Source: UBA1715 sp045600045
GTDB lineage: Bacteria; Bacteroidota; Bacteroidia; Bacteroidales; UBA1715
DNA: 19,014 nt
NCBI GenBank assembly: GCA_045600045.1
Contig: JAZRXD010000006.1
Location: 1 to 19,014 of the forward strand
Direction of reading: 5' to 3'
In this document: piece by piece, positions 7,324 to 15,574 of the stretch
Numbering within the stretch: the first letter of the stretch is position 1
How the letters are laid out: every line of letters starts with the position of its first letter
Made by a program: the position numbers and the translations under genes
The notes under the pieces: model-generated
Database searches by the model: none
What the model saw: the letters and a program-made list of their open reading frames with translations, nothing else
What the model was told of the DNA's origin: nothing

Positions 7324-8136
7324 ATGAAAAGACTATTGGTTATTGTTAGTGTAGTTTTTTTTGTCGTGGGCTGTTCACAAACTACAAAGAATGAAAGTCA
7401 AGATGACTCTACAACAATCGTATGGATTGAAGACAAGCAAGGTCCAACAATTCAGGAACATCAAATTTTTCCAACAGTTCCTGATTCTATTTGGAACGAA
7501 TTAGGCTTGCAGGATGGCGTACCTTCAAGTATCAGTTGTTTTTTACTTCAAACAGAAGGAAAAACAATTTTAATTGATGCAGGTTTGGGAGCTCCGTTTA
7601 GTCAATTGCAACCTAAGATGTCCGAGTTGAACGTAAAACCCGACGAACTGGATTTAATTTATATTACACATTTGCATCCCGACCATATTGGAGGATTACT
7701 AAAAGATGATACGGTAGTTTTTCCTCATGCAGAATTATATATAAATCGTGTGGAAGTTGAGGCTTGGATGTCGATGGAAGGAGAACGCGGTATGTTGGCA
7801 AAGAAAGTGTTGGCTGCGTATAAAGACCATTTACATTGTTTTAACGCAGGAGATACACTTGCAGGTGGGGTGCAAACAATAGCCGCCTACGGTCATACAC
7901 CAGGACATACGCTTTTTCAAAAAGATAGTATTCTTGTAATTGCAGATTTAATACATGGTGCTGCTTTACAAATGGAACATCCTGAATTTTGTCCATTCTT
8001 CGATATGGATCCTGTTATGGCAACAGAAACACGAGTACGTATTTTGCAATATGCACGAGAAAACAAGCTAACGATGTATGGTATGCATTTACCAAATCCA
8101 GGGAATATCAAACTGAGTTTGCAGACTTACAATTAG
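7324..8136 (+). CDS. Lipoprotein metallo-beta-lactamase-fold hydrolase
   Basis: From ATG 7324 the protein has 270 residues and begins with a lipoprotein signal peptide ending VVGC, with Cys17 as the predicted lipidated residue. A TTG at 7300 would put eight charged residues before the signal peptide and is unlikely. Metal-ligand motifs of the fold are present: THLHPDH (His116, His118, Asp120, His121), GHTPGHT (His191 or His195), Asp208 in IADLIHGAA, and His255 in YGMHLPNPG. The layout resembles the branch containing N-acyl homoserine lactonases and related lactonase-like enzymes (family knowledge), but the substrate cannot be read from sequence. It is likely anchored in the envelope and faces the periplasm or outside. 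It is isolated between two terminators, so it is probably monocistronic. Confidence 0.85.
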   Translation: MKRLLVIVSVVFFVVGCSQTTKNESQDDSTTIVWIEDKQGPTIQEHQIFPTVPDSIWNELGLQDGVPSSISCFLLQTEGKTILIDAGLGAPFSQLQPKMSELNVKPDELDLIYITHLHPDHIGGLLKDDTVVFPHAELYINRVEVEAWMSMEGERGMLAKKVLAAYKDHLHCFNAGDTLAGGVQTIAAYGHTPGHTLFQKDSILVIADLIHGAALQMEHPEFCPFFDMDPVMATETRVRILQYARENKLTMYGMHLPNPGNIKLSLQTYN

Positions 8137-8184
8137 TTGCAACAAAACTCCAAATTGAGATAATATTTTTAATCATTAGTAATG

Positions 8185-8215
8185 AAAAAAGGGAATGTGA
8201 AATCATTCCCTTTTT
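8185..8215. terminator. Bidirectional terminator between convergent genes
   Basis: The stem AAAAAGGGAATG (8186-8197) with CATTCCCTTTTT (8204-8215) has loop TGAAAT. T-runs occur on both strands, so it can serve both the MBL gene (plus) and the Na/Pi transporter gene (minus). Its stem core is the same as in the carB terminator. Confidence 0.85.
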
Positions 8216-8242
8216 GCTAATAGGTTCTGTTCGTAAGGAATA

Positions 8243-9922
8243 TTAAGCTTCGTTTTTATTTAGCGCTGCTTGCGAAATGTTTATTAAGAAATCACCCATT
8301 TTCTCCATATCTTCAAGAATATTGATGAAGAATACTCCTTCAAAATACGCATCGCCATTTTCTTCTATTTTTTGCATTTCTTGTTCTCTACAGTCGCTAC
8401 GGAATGTATTGATTGCATATTCTGATTCTAACGCATTTGTAATATTGGAAAGAATTTCTTCTTTCGATATGTTTTCTAACATCGAAGTGTATGCGTTAGA
8501 GAGCAATGTTATCATTTTATGAAGTTTTGTCTTATGGTCATCTGAAAATTTTCGTCCGTATTGGTTCATGTGAAGAATGGTTCTGCTGATTGATTCTCCG
8601 CTATCGCCAAGAGATTCCAATTCTCCAACAATTCGTATGATTGCACGCATTTTTAGTGAGGAATCTTCGCTTAATCTGTCCTTATCAAGATTGTTGAGAA
8701 AAGAAATGATTTCAAATTCCATATCGTCGGATATTTGTTCGTACTCAACGAGTTTGTCTCTGTACGGTTGGAATTTTGACGAATCATTGCAAATATCAAT
8801 GGAGTCGGACACGCAGAAAAGTGATTGTTTCATTGTTTCCCCAAGTTTAATGATTTCTTTGTGTGCTTCAACTAATGCCAATTCTGGAGTGGTTATCAAG
8901 CCTGCATTGATATATTTTAATGTGTTTTTTTCTTTTGGTTTGTTGTCTTTGATAATGGCACAAACTATTTTTTCGATAATAGGAGTGAGGCCGATAAGGA
9001 CACACGTGTTAACCACGTTGAATAGTGTGTGGAGTGTTGAAATTCCATAAAGAACTGCAGTATCGGCATCTGTTGTTAGTATGGAAACAATGTTTGTAAC
9101 CAAATCTACAAGAGGATAGAACAAAACGAGAGCCCAAACCACACCAAATAAATTGAATATAGTGTGTGCTAATGCCGCTCTTCGTGCATTGGTTGTGCCG
9201 ACAGACGCAGCAATGTTGGCTGTGATAGTTGTTCCTATGTTTTCTCCGAGAACCATGGCGCAGGCCATTTCAAAAGGAATCCAGTTCATGTTTAGCATGA
9301 TAAGCGTTAGTGCAACAGTGGCGCTGGAAGATTGGAGTATTAAAGTGAGAATTGTTCCTACTCCAAGAAATGCTAACACAGACCAAAAACCGTGTCCGCA
9401 CCAGTTTTTGATAAATTCCAATACTTGCGGTGTTTCCTTTAAGTCAGGAATTGATTCTTTCATAAGTGAAAGTCCAAGAAATAGCAAGCTAAATCCTATT
9501 ATGAGTTCACCTATATTTTTCCTTTTGCTTTTGTTTGATATGCTCAGTAAGAATCCTATTGCCATGAATGGTACAGCAAGAGCAGAAATGTCGGCTTTGA
9601 ACCCGAATATTGCTATTATCCATGCAGTCATGGTGGTTCCAATATTAGCACCCATAATGACACCGATTGCTTGTGTAAGTGTCAAAAGACCAGCATTAAC
9701 AAACCCAACGACCATTACCGTTGTTGCGCTAGATGACTGGATTGTTGCAGTTACACCGAAACCAGTAAGAACTCTCTTGAAAGGGTTTGAGGTCATTGAT
9801 GCAATAAACTTTCGTAGGCTTTCACCTGCTGCTTTTTGTAAACCAGAACTCATGGTATTCATACCATAAAGAAACATTCCGAGTGCGCCAATAAGAGTGA
9901 AAATAGTTAGTATCATAATCAT
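8243..9922 (-). CDS. Na/Pi-cotransporter family protein with PhoU-like C-terminal domain
   Basis: This 559-residue inner-membrane protein belongs to the Na/Pi-cotransporter (NptA/SLC34-like) family. The two inverted halves each carry a hallmark QSSSAT motif (Q62 in IQSSSATTVM, Q197 in LQSSSATVAL) followed by GANIGTT (about 91-97) and GENIGTT (about 226-232). About ten hydrophobic segments fill residues 1-325. The soluble C-terminal part (about 345-559) is helical and charged, as in PhoU-like tails. Phosphate import or export is inferred from the family. The start could be the first or third codon (both ATG). No pst or phoU genes are adjacent. A weak AATCTTTG element in the upstream region (near 9944-9951, minus strand) could be part of its promoter. 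Confidence 0.88.
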   Translation of the reverse strand: MIMILTIFTLIGALGMFLYGMNTMSSGLQKAAGESLRKFIASMTSNPFKRVLTGFGVTATIQSSSATTVMVVGFVNAGLLTLTQAIGVIMGANIGTTMTAWIIAIFGFKADISALAVPFMAIGFLLSISNKSKRKNIGELIIGFSLLFLGLSLMKESIPDLKETPQVLEFIKNWCGHGFWSVLAFLGVGTILTLILQSSSATVALTLIMLNMNWIPFEMACAMVLGENIGTTITANIAASVGTTNARRAALAHTIFNLFGVVWALVLFYPLVDLVTNIVSILTTDADTAVLYGISTLHTLFNVVNTCVLIGLTPIIEKIVCAIIKDNKPKEKNTLKYINAGLITTPELALVEAHKEIIKLGETMKQSLFCVSDSIDICNDSSKFQPYRDKLVEYEQISDDMEFEIISFLNNLDKDRLSEDSSLKMRAIIRIVGELESLGDSGESISRTILHMNQYGRKFSDDHKTKLHKMITLLSNAYTSMLENISKEEILSNITNALESEYAINTFRSDCREQEMQKIEENGDAYFEGVFFINILEDMEKMGDFLINISQAALNKNEA

Positions 9923-10144
9923 TGTCTTTTTTTATTTGTGGGACAAAGATTATGTTAAATTTTCGGTTAGAAAATAGCACTAAAAACATTTAATAAAGAT
10001 TTGATGGTGGCTTAACAAAAAATAAAGATAGAGGGGATATTGCTTAACAATAAGTTAACGTGAGTAAATCCTAAAGAAAAAAATATTTTTGGCGTACGGC
10101 TGTAAAAAAAAAGAATGTAGGCTTAGTTACAGTCTGTTTTTTTG

Positions 10145-10215
10145 TTGTCCTATAGGGATTCGAACCCCAACTAACAGATCCAGAGTCTGCTGTGCTACCA
10201 TTACACAATAGGACA
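10145..10215 (-). tRNA. tRNA-Gln (anticodon CUG)
   Basis: On the minus strand the cloverleaf is complete. The acceptor stem is TGTCCTA/TAGGACA and the D arm is GTGT-AATGGTA-GCAC. The anticodon stem has loop CTCTGGA, giving anticodon CUG after U33. The T arm is TGGGG-TTCGAAT-CCCTA, and the discriminator is A. CUG pairs with the Gln codon CAG. CCA is not encoded. It starts 4 bases after the rplI terminator T-run and has no obvious promoter of its own. Confidence 0.93.
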
Positions 10216-10218
10216 AAG

Positions 10219-10248
10219 AAAAAGACCTCGTGATAAGCGAGGTCTTTT
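10219..10248. terminator. Terminator of the rpsF-rpsR-rplI operon
   Basis: The 11-bp perfect stem AAAAGACCTCG (10220-10230) with CGAGGTCTTTT (10238-10248) has a 7-base loop. On the minus strand it is followed by a five-T run. It lies 13 bp beyond the rplI stop. Confidence 0.85.
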
Positions 10249-10261
10249 ATGTAGAGTGTTA

Positions 10262-10711
10262 TTATTCAGCAACAACTTCGAAAGGTACGTTTACTACAAC
10301 GCCTTTGTAAAGTGTGATTTTGCAAGAATAAGAACCAAGTTCTTTGATTGAAGATTCTTTCAAAACAATCTTGTGACGATCGATTTCGAATCCTGCTTTT
10401 GCAAGAGCTTCAGAAACTTGGATTGAGTTAACAGAACCAAAAATTTTACCAGTTGCACTTGCTTTTGTAGCAATTGTAAGAGAAGAAAGTCCTTCAAGTT
10501 TCGTAGCCATTTCCATAGCTTCGTTTTTGATTTTTTCTTCCTTGTGTGCACGTTGCTTCATTGTTTCAGCATGTTGTTTTTTTGCTGATTCTGTAGCGAT
10601 AATAGCAAAACCTTGTGGAATAAGATAATTTTCTCCGTAACCATTTTTAACAGTTACTACCTCATTTTTAAGTCCTAAATTAGGAACGTCTTTGATCAAT
10701 ATAATTTCCAT
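10262..10711 (-). CDS. rplI: 50S ribosomal protein L9
   Basis: L9 binds 23S rRNA domain V at the base of the L1 stalk. The 149-residue length is normal for the family. The N-terminal domain has MEIILIKDVPNLGLKNEVVT and GYGENYLIPQGFA, the typical L9 signature. A connecting helix rich in Lys and Glu (about 40-75) leads to the C-terminal domain. It is the last gene of the rpsF-rpsR-rplI operon, 9 bp after rpsR, and is followed by a terminator. Confidence 0.97.
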   Translation of the reverse strand: MEIILIKDVPNLGLKNEVVTVKNGYGENYLIPQGFAIIATESAKKQHAETMKQRAHKEEKIKNEAMEMATKLEGLSSLTIATKASATGKIFGSVNSIQVSEALAKAGFEIDRHKIVLKESSIKELGSYSCKITLYKGVVVNVPFEVVAE

Positions 10712-10720
10712 AGGGCGCTA

Positions 10721-10990
10721 CTATTTTAACAAGTCTGTTACATAAGGTAATAATGCAAGGTGACGAGCACGCTTGATTGCAACTGCAACTTTCTTTTGAT
10801 ATTTGATTGAAGTTCCAGTAATACGACGAGGAAGGATTTTTCCTTGCTCGTTTAAGAATTTTTTCAAATATTCAGGATCTTTATAATCAATGTATTTGAT
10901 GCCTAATTTTCTGAATCGGCAGTATTTTTTCTTTTTAACTTCTACTGAAGGAGGAGTCAAGTATCTAATTTCTGATTGTGCTTGTGCCAT
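10721..10990 (-). CDS. rpsR: 30S ribosomal protein S18
   Basis: S18 sits on the 30S platform in complex with S6. The protein is 89 residues and has the conserved core KYCRFRKLGIKYIDYKDPEY followed by LPRRITGTS and a basic end with KRARHLALLPY. It is spaced 2 bp after the rpsF stop, indicating one transcript and probably coupled translation. No duplicated, zinc-free paralogue is visible here; the conserved Cys is single. Confidence 0.97.
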   Translation of the reverse strand: MAQAQSEIRYLTPPSVEVKKKKYCRFRKLGIKYIDYKDPEYLKKFLNEQGKILPRRITGTSIKYQKKVAVAIKRARHLALLPYVTDLLK

Positions 10991-10992
10991 AA

Positions 10993-11343
10993 CTATTCGT
11001 TTTTAGAAGATTCTTGAACATTATTTCTTTTCTTTTCTGCGTAAGCGATTGCGTGTTTGTTCATCTTAACGATAAGACTTCTCAACACTCTTTCGTCACG
11101 TTTGAATGCAACAGCTAGCTTGTCAATTGATTCGCTATCTGCTTTAAACTCATAAAGGTAATAGAAACCAGAGCTTTTCTTTTGAATTGGATAAGCCAAT
11201 TTCTTCAAGCCCCAATTTTCTGAATGAACGATTTGTCCGTCCATTCCCTTTATAAGCTGTTCATACTTCTTAACCGATTCCTCTGCCTGAGATTCAGACA
11301 AAACGGGAGTTAAAATGAAAACGGTTTCATACTGATTTACCAT
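10993..11343 (-). CDS. rpsF: 30S ribosomal protein S6
   Basis: S6 forms a heterodimer with S18 on the 30S platform. The 116-residue protein begins MVNQYETVFILTPVLSE and includes WGLKKLAYPIQKKSSGFYYL, the standard S6 signature. The C-terminal tail is charged and ends in EKKRNNVQESSKNE. It is the first gene of the operon; no priB or ssb lies between it and rpsR, as expected outside the enterobacteria. Confidence 0.97.
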   Translation of the reverse strand: MVNQYETVFILTPVLSESQAEESVKKYEQLIKGMDGQIVHSENWGLKKLAYPIQKKSSGFYYLYEFKADSESIDKLAVAFKRDERVLRSLIVKMNKHAIAYAEKKRNNVQESSKNE

Positions 11344-11387
11344 AACAGCTAAAATTGTTTAATTTGTTAATAATATTTTTTCGGGGG

Positions 11388-11395
11388 CAAAAGTA
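11388..11395 (-). promoter_or_regulatory. -7 element of the rpsF operon promoter
   Basis: On the minus strand TACTTTTG fits TAnnTTTG and lies 44 bases before the rpsF start. No clear -33 TTTG is found about 19 bases upstream, so the call rests on the -7 box and position. Confidence 0.5.
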
Positions 11396-11468
11396 CATAA
11401 AATCTTGACTTTACCTAATGTGTTTGACATTTTTTTTGAAATGTTTTCGCCTAAAATTTTGTTTGTCG

Positions 11469-11498
11469 TTGGTTTTATTGAAAAAGTTTATATTTTTG
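11469..11498 (+). promoter_or_regulatory. Promoter of tRNA-Ser
   Basis: TTG (11469-11471), 19 bases, then TATTTTTG (11491-11498) match the Bacteroidota promoter consensus. The tRNA 5' end is 27 bases downstream. Confidence 0.65.
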
Positions 11499-11525
11499 CA
11501 ATGCTTTTCCAAGCAAATTCAGTCA

Positions 11526-11612
11526 GGAAAGTTGGGTGAGTGGCTGAAACCAACAGTTTGCTAAACTGTCGAACGGGTTACCGTTCCGGGGGTTCGAATC
11601 CCCCACTTTCCG
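11526..11612 (+). tRNA. tRNA-Ser (anticodon GCU)
   Basis: The acceptor stem GGAAAGT (11526-11532) pairs with ACTTTCC (11605-11611), with discriminator G. The anticodon loop TTGCTAA in stem ACAGT/ACTGT gives GCU, which reads AGC and AGU. A long variable arm (GAACGGGTTACCGTTC) and T loop TTCGAAT are present, as expected for a class II tRNA-Ser. CCA is not encoded. Confidence 0.95.
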
Positions 11613-11615
11613 CGG

Positions 11616-11642
11616 AAGCACACCATTCGGTGTGCTTTTTTT
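11616..11642 (+). terminator. Terminator of tRNA-Ser
   Basis: AAGCACACC (11616-11624) pairs perfectly with GGTGTGCTT (11629-11637) around loop ATTC, followed by a run of seven T (11636-11642). It is 3 bases after the tRNA. Confidence 0.9.
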
Positions 11643-11745
11643 CGTTTTAGGGGCTGCATTTCGTGGGTTTACTCAAAACTTTTGCTGGCTTTTTCTCTTT
11701 ACGAATTAAATTCATATCTTCGCCGAAAATTTTAATAAAGTACAA

Positions 11746-13626
11746 ATGGATAGAAATGCGGTTATTGGCACAGTACTAATTTGTTTATTGATGGTTGGAT
11801 ATTATTTCTTTACAAGACCATCGGAAGAGGATTTACAACGTAGAGCGGAATATTTGGATTCTTTGCGTAATGTTGAGTTGCAAAAACAACTTCAGCAAAA
11901 AGAAGATTCGTTGTTGGCTCTCGAACTTATGAATAATGATACATGTCGTTTGGCGACTGATTCTTCAGAAGCATCATCTATTATGAACGAGGCTGCTTTG
12001 ATTCGTGAATATGGAAGTTTTTATAAATCGGCAACTGGCGATGAAGAATTTGTTACGCTCGAAAATGATTTGATAGCTGTAACAATGAGCAGCAAAGGTG
12101 GAAAACCTTATAGAGTTTTGGTTAAAGATTACACTACTCACAGTGGTCAACCTTTGTGTTTGTTGGCTGGCGACAGCACGCATTTTGGTTTGTTGTTGAG
12201 TGCGATTGGACGTTCAACCGACGAAATGTTTTTCGAAACGTCGGGTGTGACTGTCTCTAAGGAAGACTCCGTTCAAAAAATCTCGTATCGCTTGTCGGTT
12301 AACGAATTTTCATATTTGAAATATACGTACGCTTTGCGTCCAAATTCCTACAATCTCGATTTGTCGATTACAACCAAAGGTATGGAATCGTACATCCGCG
12401 AGTCGCGCTACAATTTGTTGTGGAATACGACAATGAATGTGTTGGAAAAATCAAAGTCGGCTGAATCGCAAAATACAACAATCGTTTGGAAATATTACGA
12501 AGACGACACCGAAACTTTGAATCCTCGTGCGAAAGACGATGAAAAAGAAAAACTTTCGGGACAAGTAAAATGGGTTGGCTTCAAACAACATTTCTTTTCG
12601 GCTGTGTTGATTGCCGACGATAAATTTGAACGTGGCGGCGACGTTGCTTCGAAAGTTTTGACGAACAGCGATTCCACAATGAAAGAATTCACTGCTACGT
12701 TGTTCATGCCGAAAGAAGAAAAACTTGGTATGAAATTCTTCTTTGGCCCAAATCACTTGCCGGTTTTGAAAGAACAAGGTGTTGATTTGGAAAGTATGCT
12801 TGATTTGGGTTGGTTCGGTTTCATAACAAAATATGCGATTGTTCCTATTTTCAATTGGTTGCGTGGATTTATTGATAATATGGGTCTGGTAATTTTGTTG
12901 ATGACAATCATCTTGAAGTTGGTTTTGTTCCCGTTGACTTGTAAATCTTATTTGTCAACAGCGAGAATGCGTGTTATTAAACCGTATGTGGAGGAAATCA
13001 ACGAAAAATTTCCGAATCCGGCAGATGCAATGAAAAAACAACAGGCAACAATGGATTTGTATAAAAAAGTTGGAATTAATCCAATGGGAGGTTGTTTGCC
13101 GTTGTTGATTCAATTTCCGATTTTGGTTGCTATGTTCCGATTCTTCCCGGCTTCTATTGAACTTCGTCAGGAAAGTTTCTTGTGGGCCGAAGATTTATCT
13201 ACTTATGATTCGATTTTTGAATGGACGACACATATTCCGTTGATTTCGTCAATCTACGGAAACCATATCAGTTTGTTTACATTGTTGATGGCTGCGTCAA
13301 TGATTATTGTAAACAAAATCAATACGGCAAACACGGCACAAGTCCAAACTCCAGGTATGCCGAATATGAATGTGATGATGTGGATTATGTCAATCATGAT
13401 GATTTTCTGGTTTAATGATTATTCAGCAGGTTTGAGTTATTATTATTTATTGGCTAATGTCATAACTATGCTTCAAACAATTTTGATTCGTAATTTGGTG
13501 AACGATGAGAAGATTTTGAAAAAGTTGGAGGCAAATAAGGCAAAAGCACCTAAAAAACGTAAATCAAGTTTTCAGGAACGATTGGAAAAAATGGCGAAAG
13601 AGCAACAAAAAAACATGCGTAAGTAG
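11746..13626 (+). CDS. yidC: Membrane protein insertase YidC
   Basis: YidC inserts and folds inner-membrane proteins, alone or with SecYEG. The 626-residue protein has a first membrane helix (about 5-23, AVIGTVLICLLMVGYYFF). A large periplasmic beta domain follows (about 60-340). The conserved insertase core comes from about residue 355: IFNWLRGFIDNMGLVILLMT, then LKLVLFPLTCKS, NPMGGCLPLLIQFPILVAMF and two more hydrophobic segments. A basic cytoplasmic tail rich in Lys closes it (about 590-626). The size and tail are typical of Bacteroidota YidC. A possible -7-like TATCTTCG lies at 11715-11722. The next gene starts 28 bp downstream, so a shared transcript with the FKBP and nrnA-like genes is likely. 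Confidence 0.95.
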   Translation: MDRNAVIGTVLICLLMVGYYFFTRPSEEDLQRRAEYLDSLRNVELQKQLQQKEDSLLALELMNNDTCRLATDSSEASSIMNEAALIREYGSFYKSATGDEEFVTLENDLIAVTMSSKGGKPYRVLVKDYTTHSGQPLCLLAGDSTHFGLLLSAIGRSTDEMFFETSGVTVSKEDSVQKISYRLSVNEFSYLKYTYALRPNSYNLDLSITTKGMESYIRESRYNLLWNTTMNVLEKSKSAESQNTTIVWKYYEDDTETLNPRAKDDEKEKLSGQVKWVGFKQHFFSAVLIADDKFERGGDVASKVLTNSDSTMKEFTATLFMPKEEKLGMKFFFGPNHLPVLKEQGVDLESMLDLGWFGFITKYAIVPIFNWLRGFIDNMGLVILLMTIILKLVLFPLTCKSYLSTARMRVIKPYVEEINEKFPNPADAMKKQQATMDLYKKVGINPMGGCLPLLIQFPILVAMFRFFPASIELRQESFLWAEDLSTYDSIFEWTTHIPLISSIYGNHISLFTLLMAASMIIVNKINTANTAQVQTPGMPNMNVMMWIMSIMMIFWFNDYSAGLSYYYLLANVITMLQTILIRNLVNDEKILKKLEANKAKAPKKRKSSFQERLEKMAKEQQKNMRK

Positions 13627-13654
13627 TGTTTTTGTTGACTCATTCAAAAATGAT

Positions 13655-14509
13655 ATGAGAAATTCAACAAAATCCATATTCGTTAGTTTATTCTGTGTTT
13701 TATTTCTCGGTTCGTGCAATATGTTTCCAAAGCACGAAGGCTATACCTACAACAAAAAATTAGGATATTACTATCAATTGTTGGCTTTTTCCGATACGTA
13801 TGCAACGGCTCATCCAGGCGATGTTGTTTCGGTTTCGATGTATTTCAATCTTGTTGATACCGATTCCATTTTGATTCAGGAAAATCTCGATGTTGTTGCT
13901 AAAGAAGAACAAAATTTGGGTTTGCCGTTGTTGTTTCTCGATATTCACACTGGCGACAGCTTGTCGTTCATTGTTCCAAAAGAAAAATTGGTCGATCAAA
14001 GTTTTATTCCCGAAATTATTCGAAACGATACCACTGCTGATGTGCAGTTTACCGTTTTTGTGAATTCTATTGTCGATAGTTTAGTGTTCGCGGAACAAAT
14101 GAAGGAAAAAATGCTTTGGAAACAGGCAAAACAAGACTACGAAACGTTTTTAATCCAACAATACTTTAAACGGACTCGCGAAAAATATACATTGCTCCGT
14201 TCTGGAATTTATAAGCGAATAATCAAACGTGGCCGAGGCAAAATGCCTCAAAGTGGAGATGCGGTATCTATCGCATTTCAGGGAAGTTTGCTCGACGGAA
14301 CAATAATCAGTAATTTAATGACGTTGGATTTTAGACTTGGCGCCGAAATGCAAGTTATTAAAGGCATAGACAAATGTATTCGAACGATGCGTAAGGGCGA
14401 ACGAGCTAAGGTTATTATTCCAAGTGAGTTTGCATGGGGCGAATCAGGTTCGTCCGACGGAACAATTCCGCCTTATACACCTGTCGTTTTTGATATTCAA
14501 TTAAAATAA
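13655..14509 (+). CDS. FKBP-type peptidyl-prolyl isomerase lipoprotein
   Basis: The 284-residue protein starts with a lipoprotein signal ending LGSC, predicted lipidation at Cys21. The C-terminal FKBP domain (about residues 200-284) shows GDAVSIAFQGSLLDGTII, VIKGIDKCIRTMRKGERAKV and PSEFAWGESG, followed by IPPYTPVVFDIQL. These are the classic FKBP landmarks. The middle (about 45-150) with GDVVSVSMYFNLVDTDSILI could be a divergent FKBP-like or chaperone domain. A periplasmic or outer-membrane foldase role is inferred. It lies between yidC and an nrnA-like gene, 28 bp and 3 bp away. Flavobacterial GldI is also an FKBP lipoprotein, but there is no basis to call this GldI. Confidence 0.88.
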   Translation: MRNSTKSIFVSLFCVLFLGSCNMFPKHEGYTYNKKLGYYYQLLAFSDTYATAHPGDVVSVSMYFNLVDTDSILIQENLDVVAKEEQNLGLPLLFLDIHTGDSLSFIVPKEKLVDQSFIPEIIRNDTTADVQFTVFVNSIVDSLVFAEQMKEKMLWKQAKQDYETFLIQQYFKRTREKYTLLRSGIYKRIIKRGRGKMPQSGDAVSIAFQGSLLDGTIISNLMTLDFRLGAEMQVIKGIDKCIRTMRKGERAKVIIPSEFAWGESGSSDGTIPPYTPVVFDIQLK

Positions 14510-14512
14510 ATT

Positions 14513-15544
14513 ATGGATTTTACAATTGCGTCGGAAACTATTAATACGATTAAACAGTTAATTGCTGATAATCAAACGTTTACTATAACAACTCACCATA
14601 ATTCCGATGGTGACGCCATGGGCTCTTCCACAGCAATGGCCGAAGTTTTGCGTCAAATGGGAAAGACGGTGAAAATTGTTCTTCCTAACGATTTCCCTGC
14701 TTTTTTCCGTTGGATGCATGGCACATCTGATTGTGTAATCAATTTTGACAGACAACAAAAAGAAGCGAAGGATTTTATTGAAAAATCGGATGTCGTTATT
14801 TGCCTCGATTTCAATCAATTTAGTAGAACCGATAATATGGAACCGCTTTTGGCGAATTTTACAAAGCCAATCGTGGTTCTTGACCATCATTTGGGTTTGA
14901 AAATTTCCAGTGCGGCAATCGTTTCGTTTCCAGAGGCAAGCTCGACTTGCGAAATCGTATATCATGTTTTGCAAGCTTGTGGCTACGATTCGTTTATCAA
15001 TCAGCATGTTGCGGAGTCGCTGTATACGGGCTTAATGACGGATACCGGACGTCTGGATTATTCGTCGAATTATGTGGAAGTGTATAATGTTGTTGGTGAT
15101 TTAGTCGGGCGTGGTATTCGAAAAAACTTTATTCACGATAAAATATACAATGTGTATTCCTATGACAGAATGCGCTTGCAAGCGACTGTTTTAAACGAAA
15201 ATTTAAGGTTTTTGCCGGAACACCATGCGGCATATATGACTATTACGTTGAAAAATCAAAAAGAGTTTAATTTTCAACTTGGAGATTCCGAAGGTTTTGT
15301 GAATATTCCTTTAGTTGTGAATGATGTGAAATTCTGTGCGTTGTTTACCGAATACGAAAATGGAACAGTGAAAGTATCTCTTCGCTCAAAAAGAAATTTC
15401 CCTGCAAATAAGTTTGCCGAGGATTATTATATGGGTGGCGGACATTTTAACGCGGCAGGAGGTAAGTTCATCGGTTCATTGGCCGATGCGGTAAAAACAT
15501 TCGAAGCTGGTCTTCAGAAATACAAAGAAGATTTGTTGAATTAA
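14513..15544 (+). CDS. nrnA: DHH-family phosphoesterase, NrnA-like (oligoribonuclease/pAp phosphatase)
   Basis: NrnA-type enzymes degrade very short RNA and dephosphorylate 3'-phosphoadenosine 5'-phosphate. The 343-residue protein has the motif set of the DHH/DHHA1 family: THHNSDGDAMGSS (His28/29, Asp32, Asp34), Asp99 in ICLDF, the name-giving DHH (Asp124-His125-His126) in VLDHHLG, and TGLMTDTGRLDYSS. The C-terminal DHHA1 substrate-binding motif is GGGHFNAAGG (about 307-316). It starts 3 bp after the FKBP gene, with no room for a separate promoter. Family assignment is secure; the exact substrate balance between nanoRNA and pAp is not readable. Confidence 0.88.
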   Translation: MDFTIASETINTIKQLIADNQTFTITTHHNSDGDAMGSSTAMAEVLRQMGKTVKIVLPNDFPAFFRWMHGTSDCVINFDRQQKEAKDFIEKSDVVICLDFNQFSRTDNMEPLLANFTKPIVVLDHHLGLKISSAAIVSFPEASSTCEIVYHVLQACGYDSFINQHVAESLYTGLMTDTGRLDYSSNYVEVYNVVGDLVGRGIRKNFIHDKIYNVYSYDRMRLQATVLNENLRFLPEHHAAYMTITLKNQKEFNFQLGDSEGFVNIPLVVNDVKFCALFTEYENGTVKVSLRSKRNFPANKFAEDYYMGGGHFNAAGGKFIGSLADAVKTFEAGLQKYKEDLLN

Positions 15545-15574
15545 TCAAATCGGGAATTAATTTAATTGACCACT

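Noticed and set aside
9153..9869. Long plus-strand ORF (238 codons) opposite the Na/Pi transporter gene
   Set aside because: It is the antisense shadow of a gene with clear family motifs; its own translation shows no recognisable domain.
10044..10058. TTAAC/GTTAA dyad in the gap upstream of the Na/Pi transporter
   Set aside because: Five bases per arm in AT-rich DNA is expected by chance, and it is far from any promoter-like element.
11344..11387. S6:S18-binding autoregulatory leader of rpsF
   Set aside because: The predicted leader is only about 40 bases and shows no hairpin with the expected CCG bulge.
15545..15574. Terminator between nrnA and mqnC
   Set aside because: Only short AT-rich self-complementarity (AATTAATTTAATT), without a GC-containing stem or a T-run.
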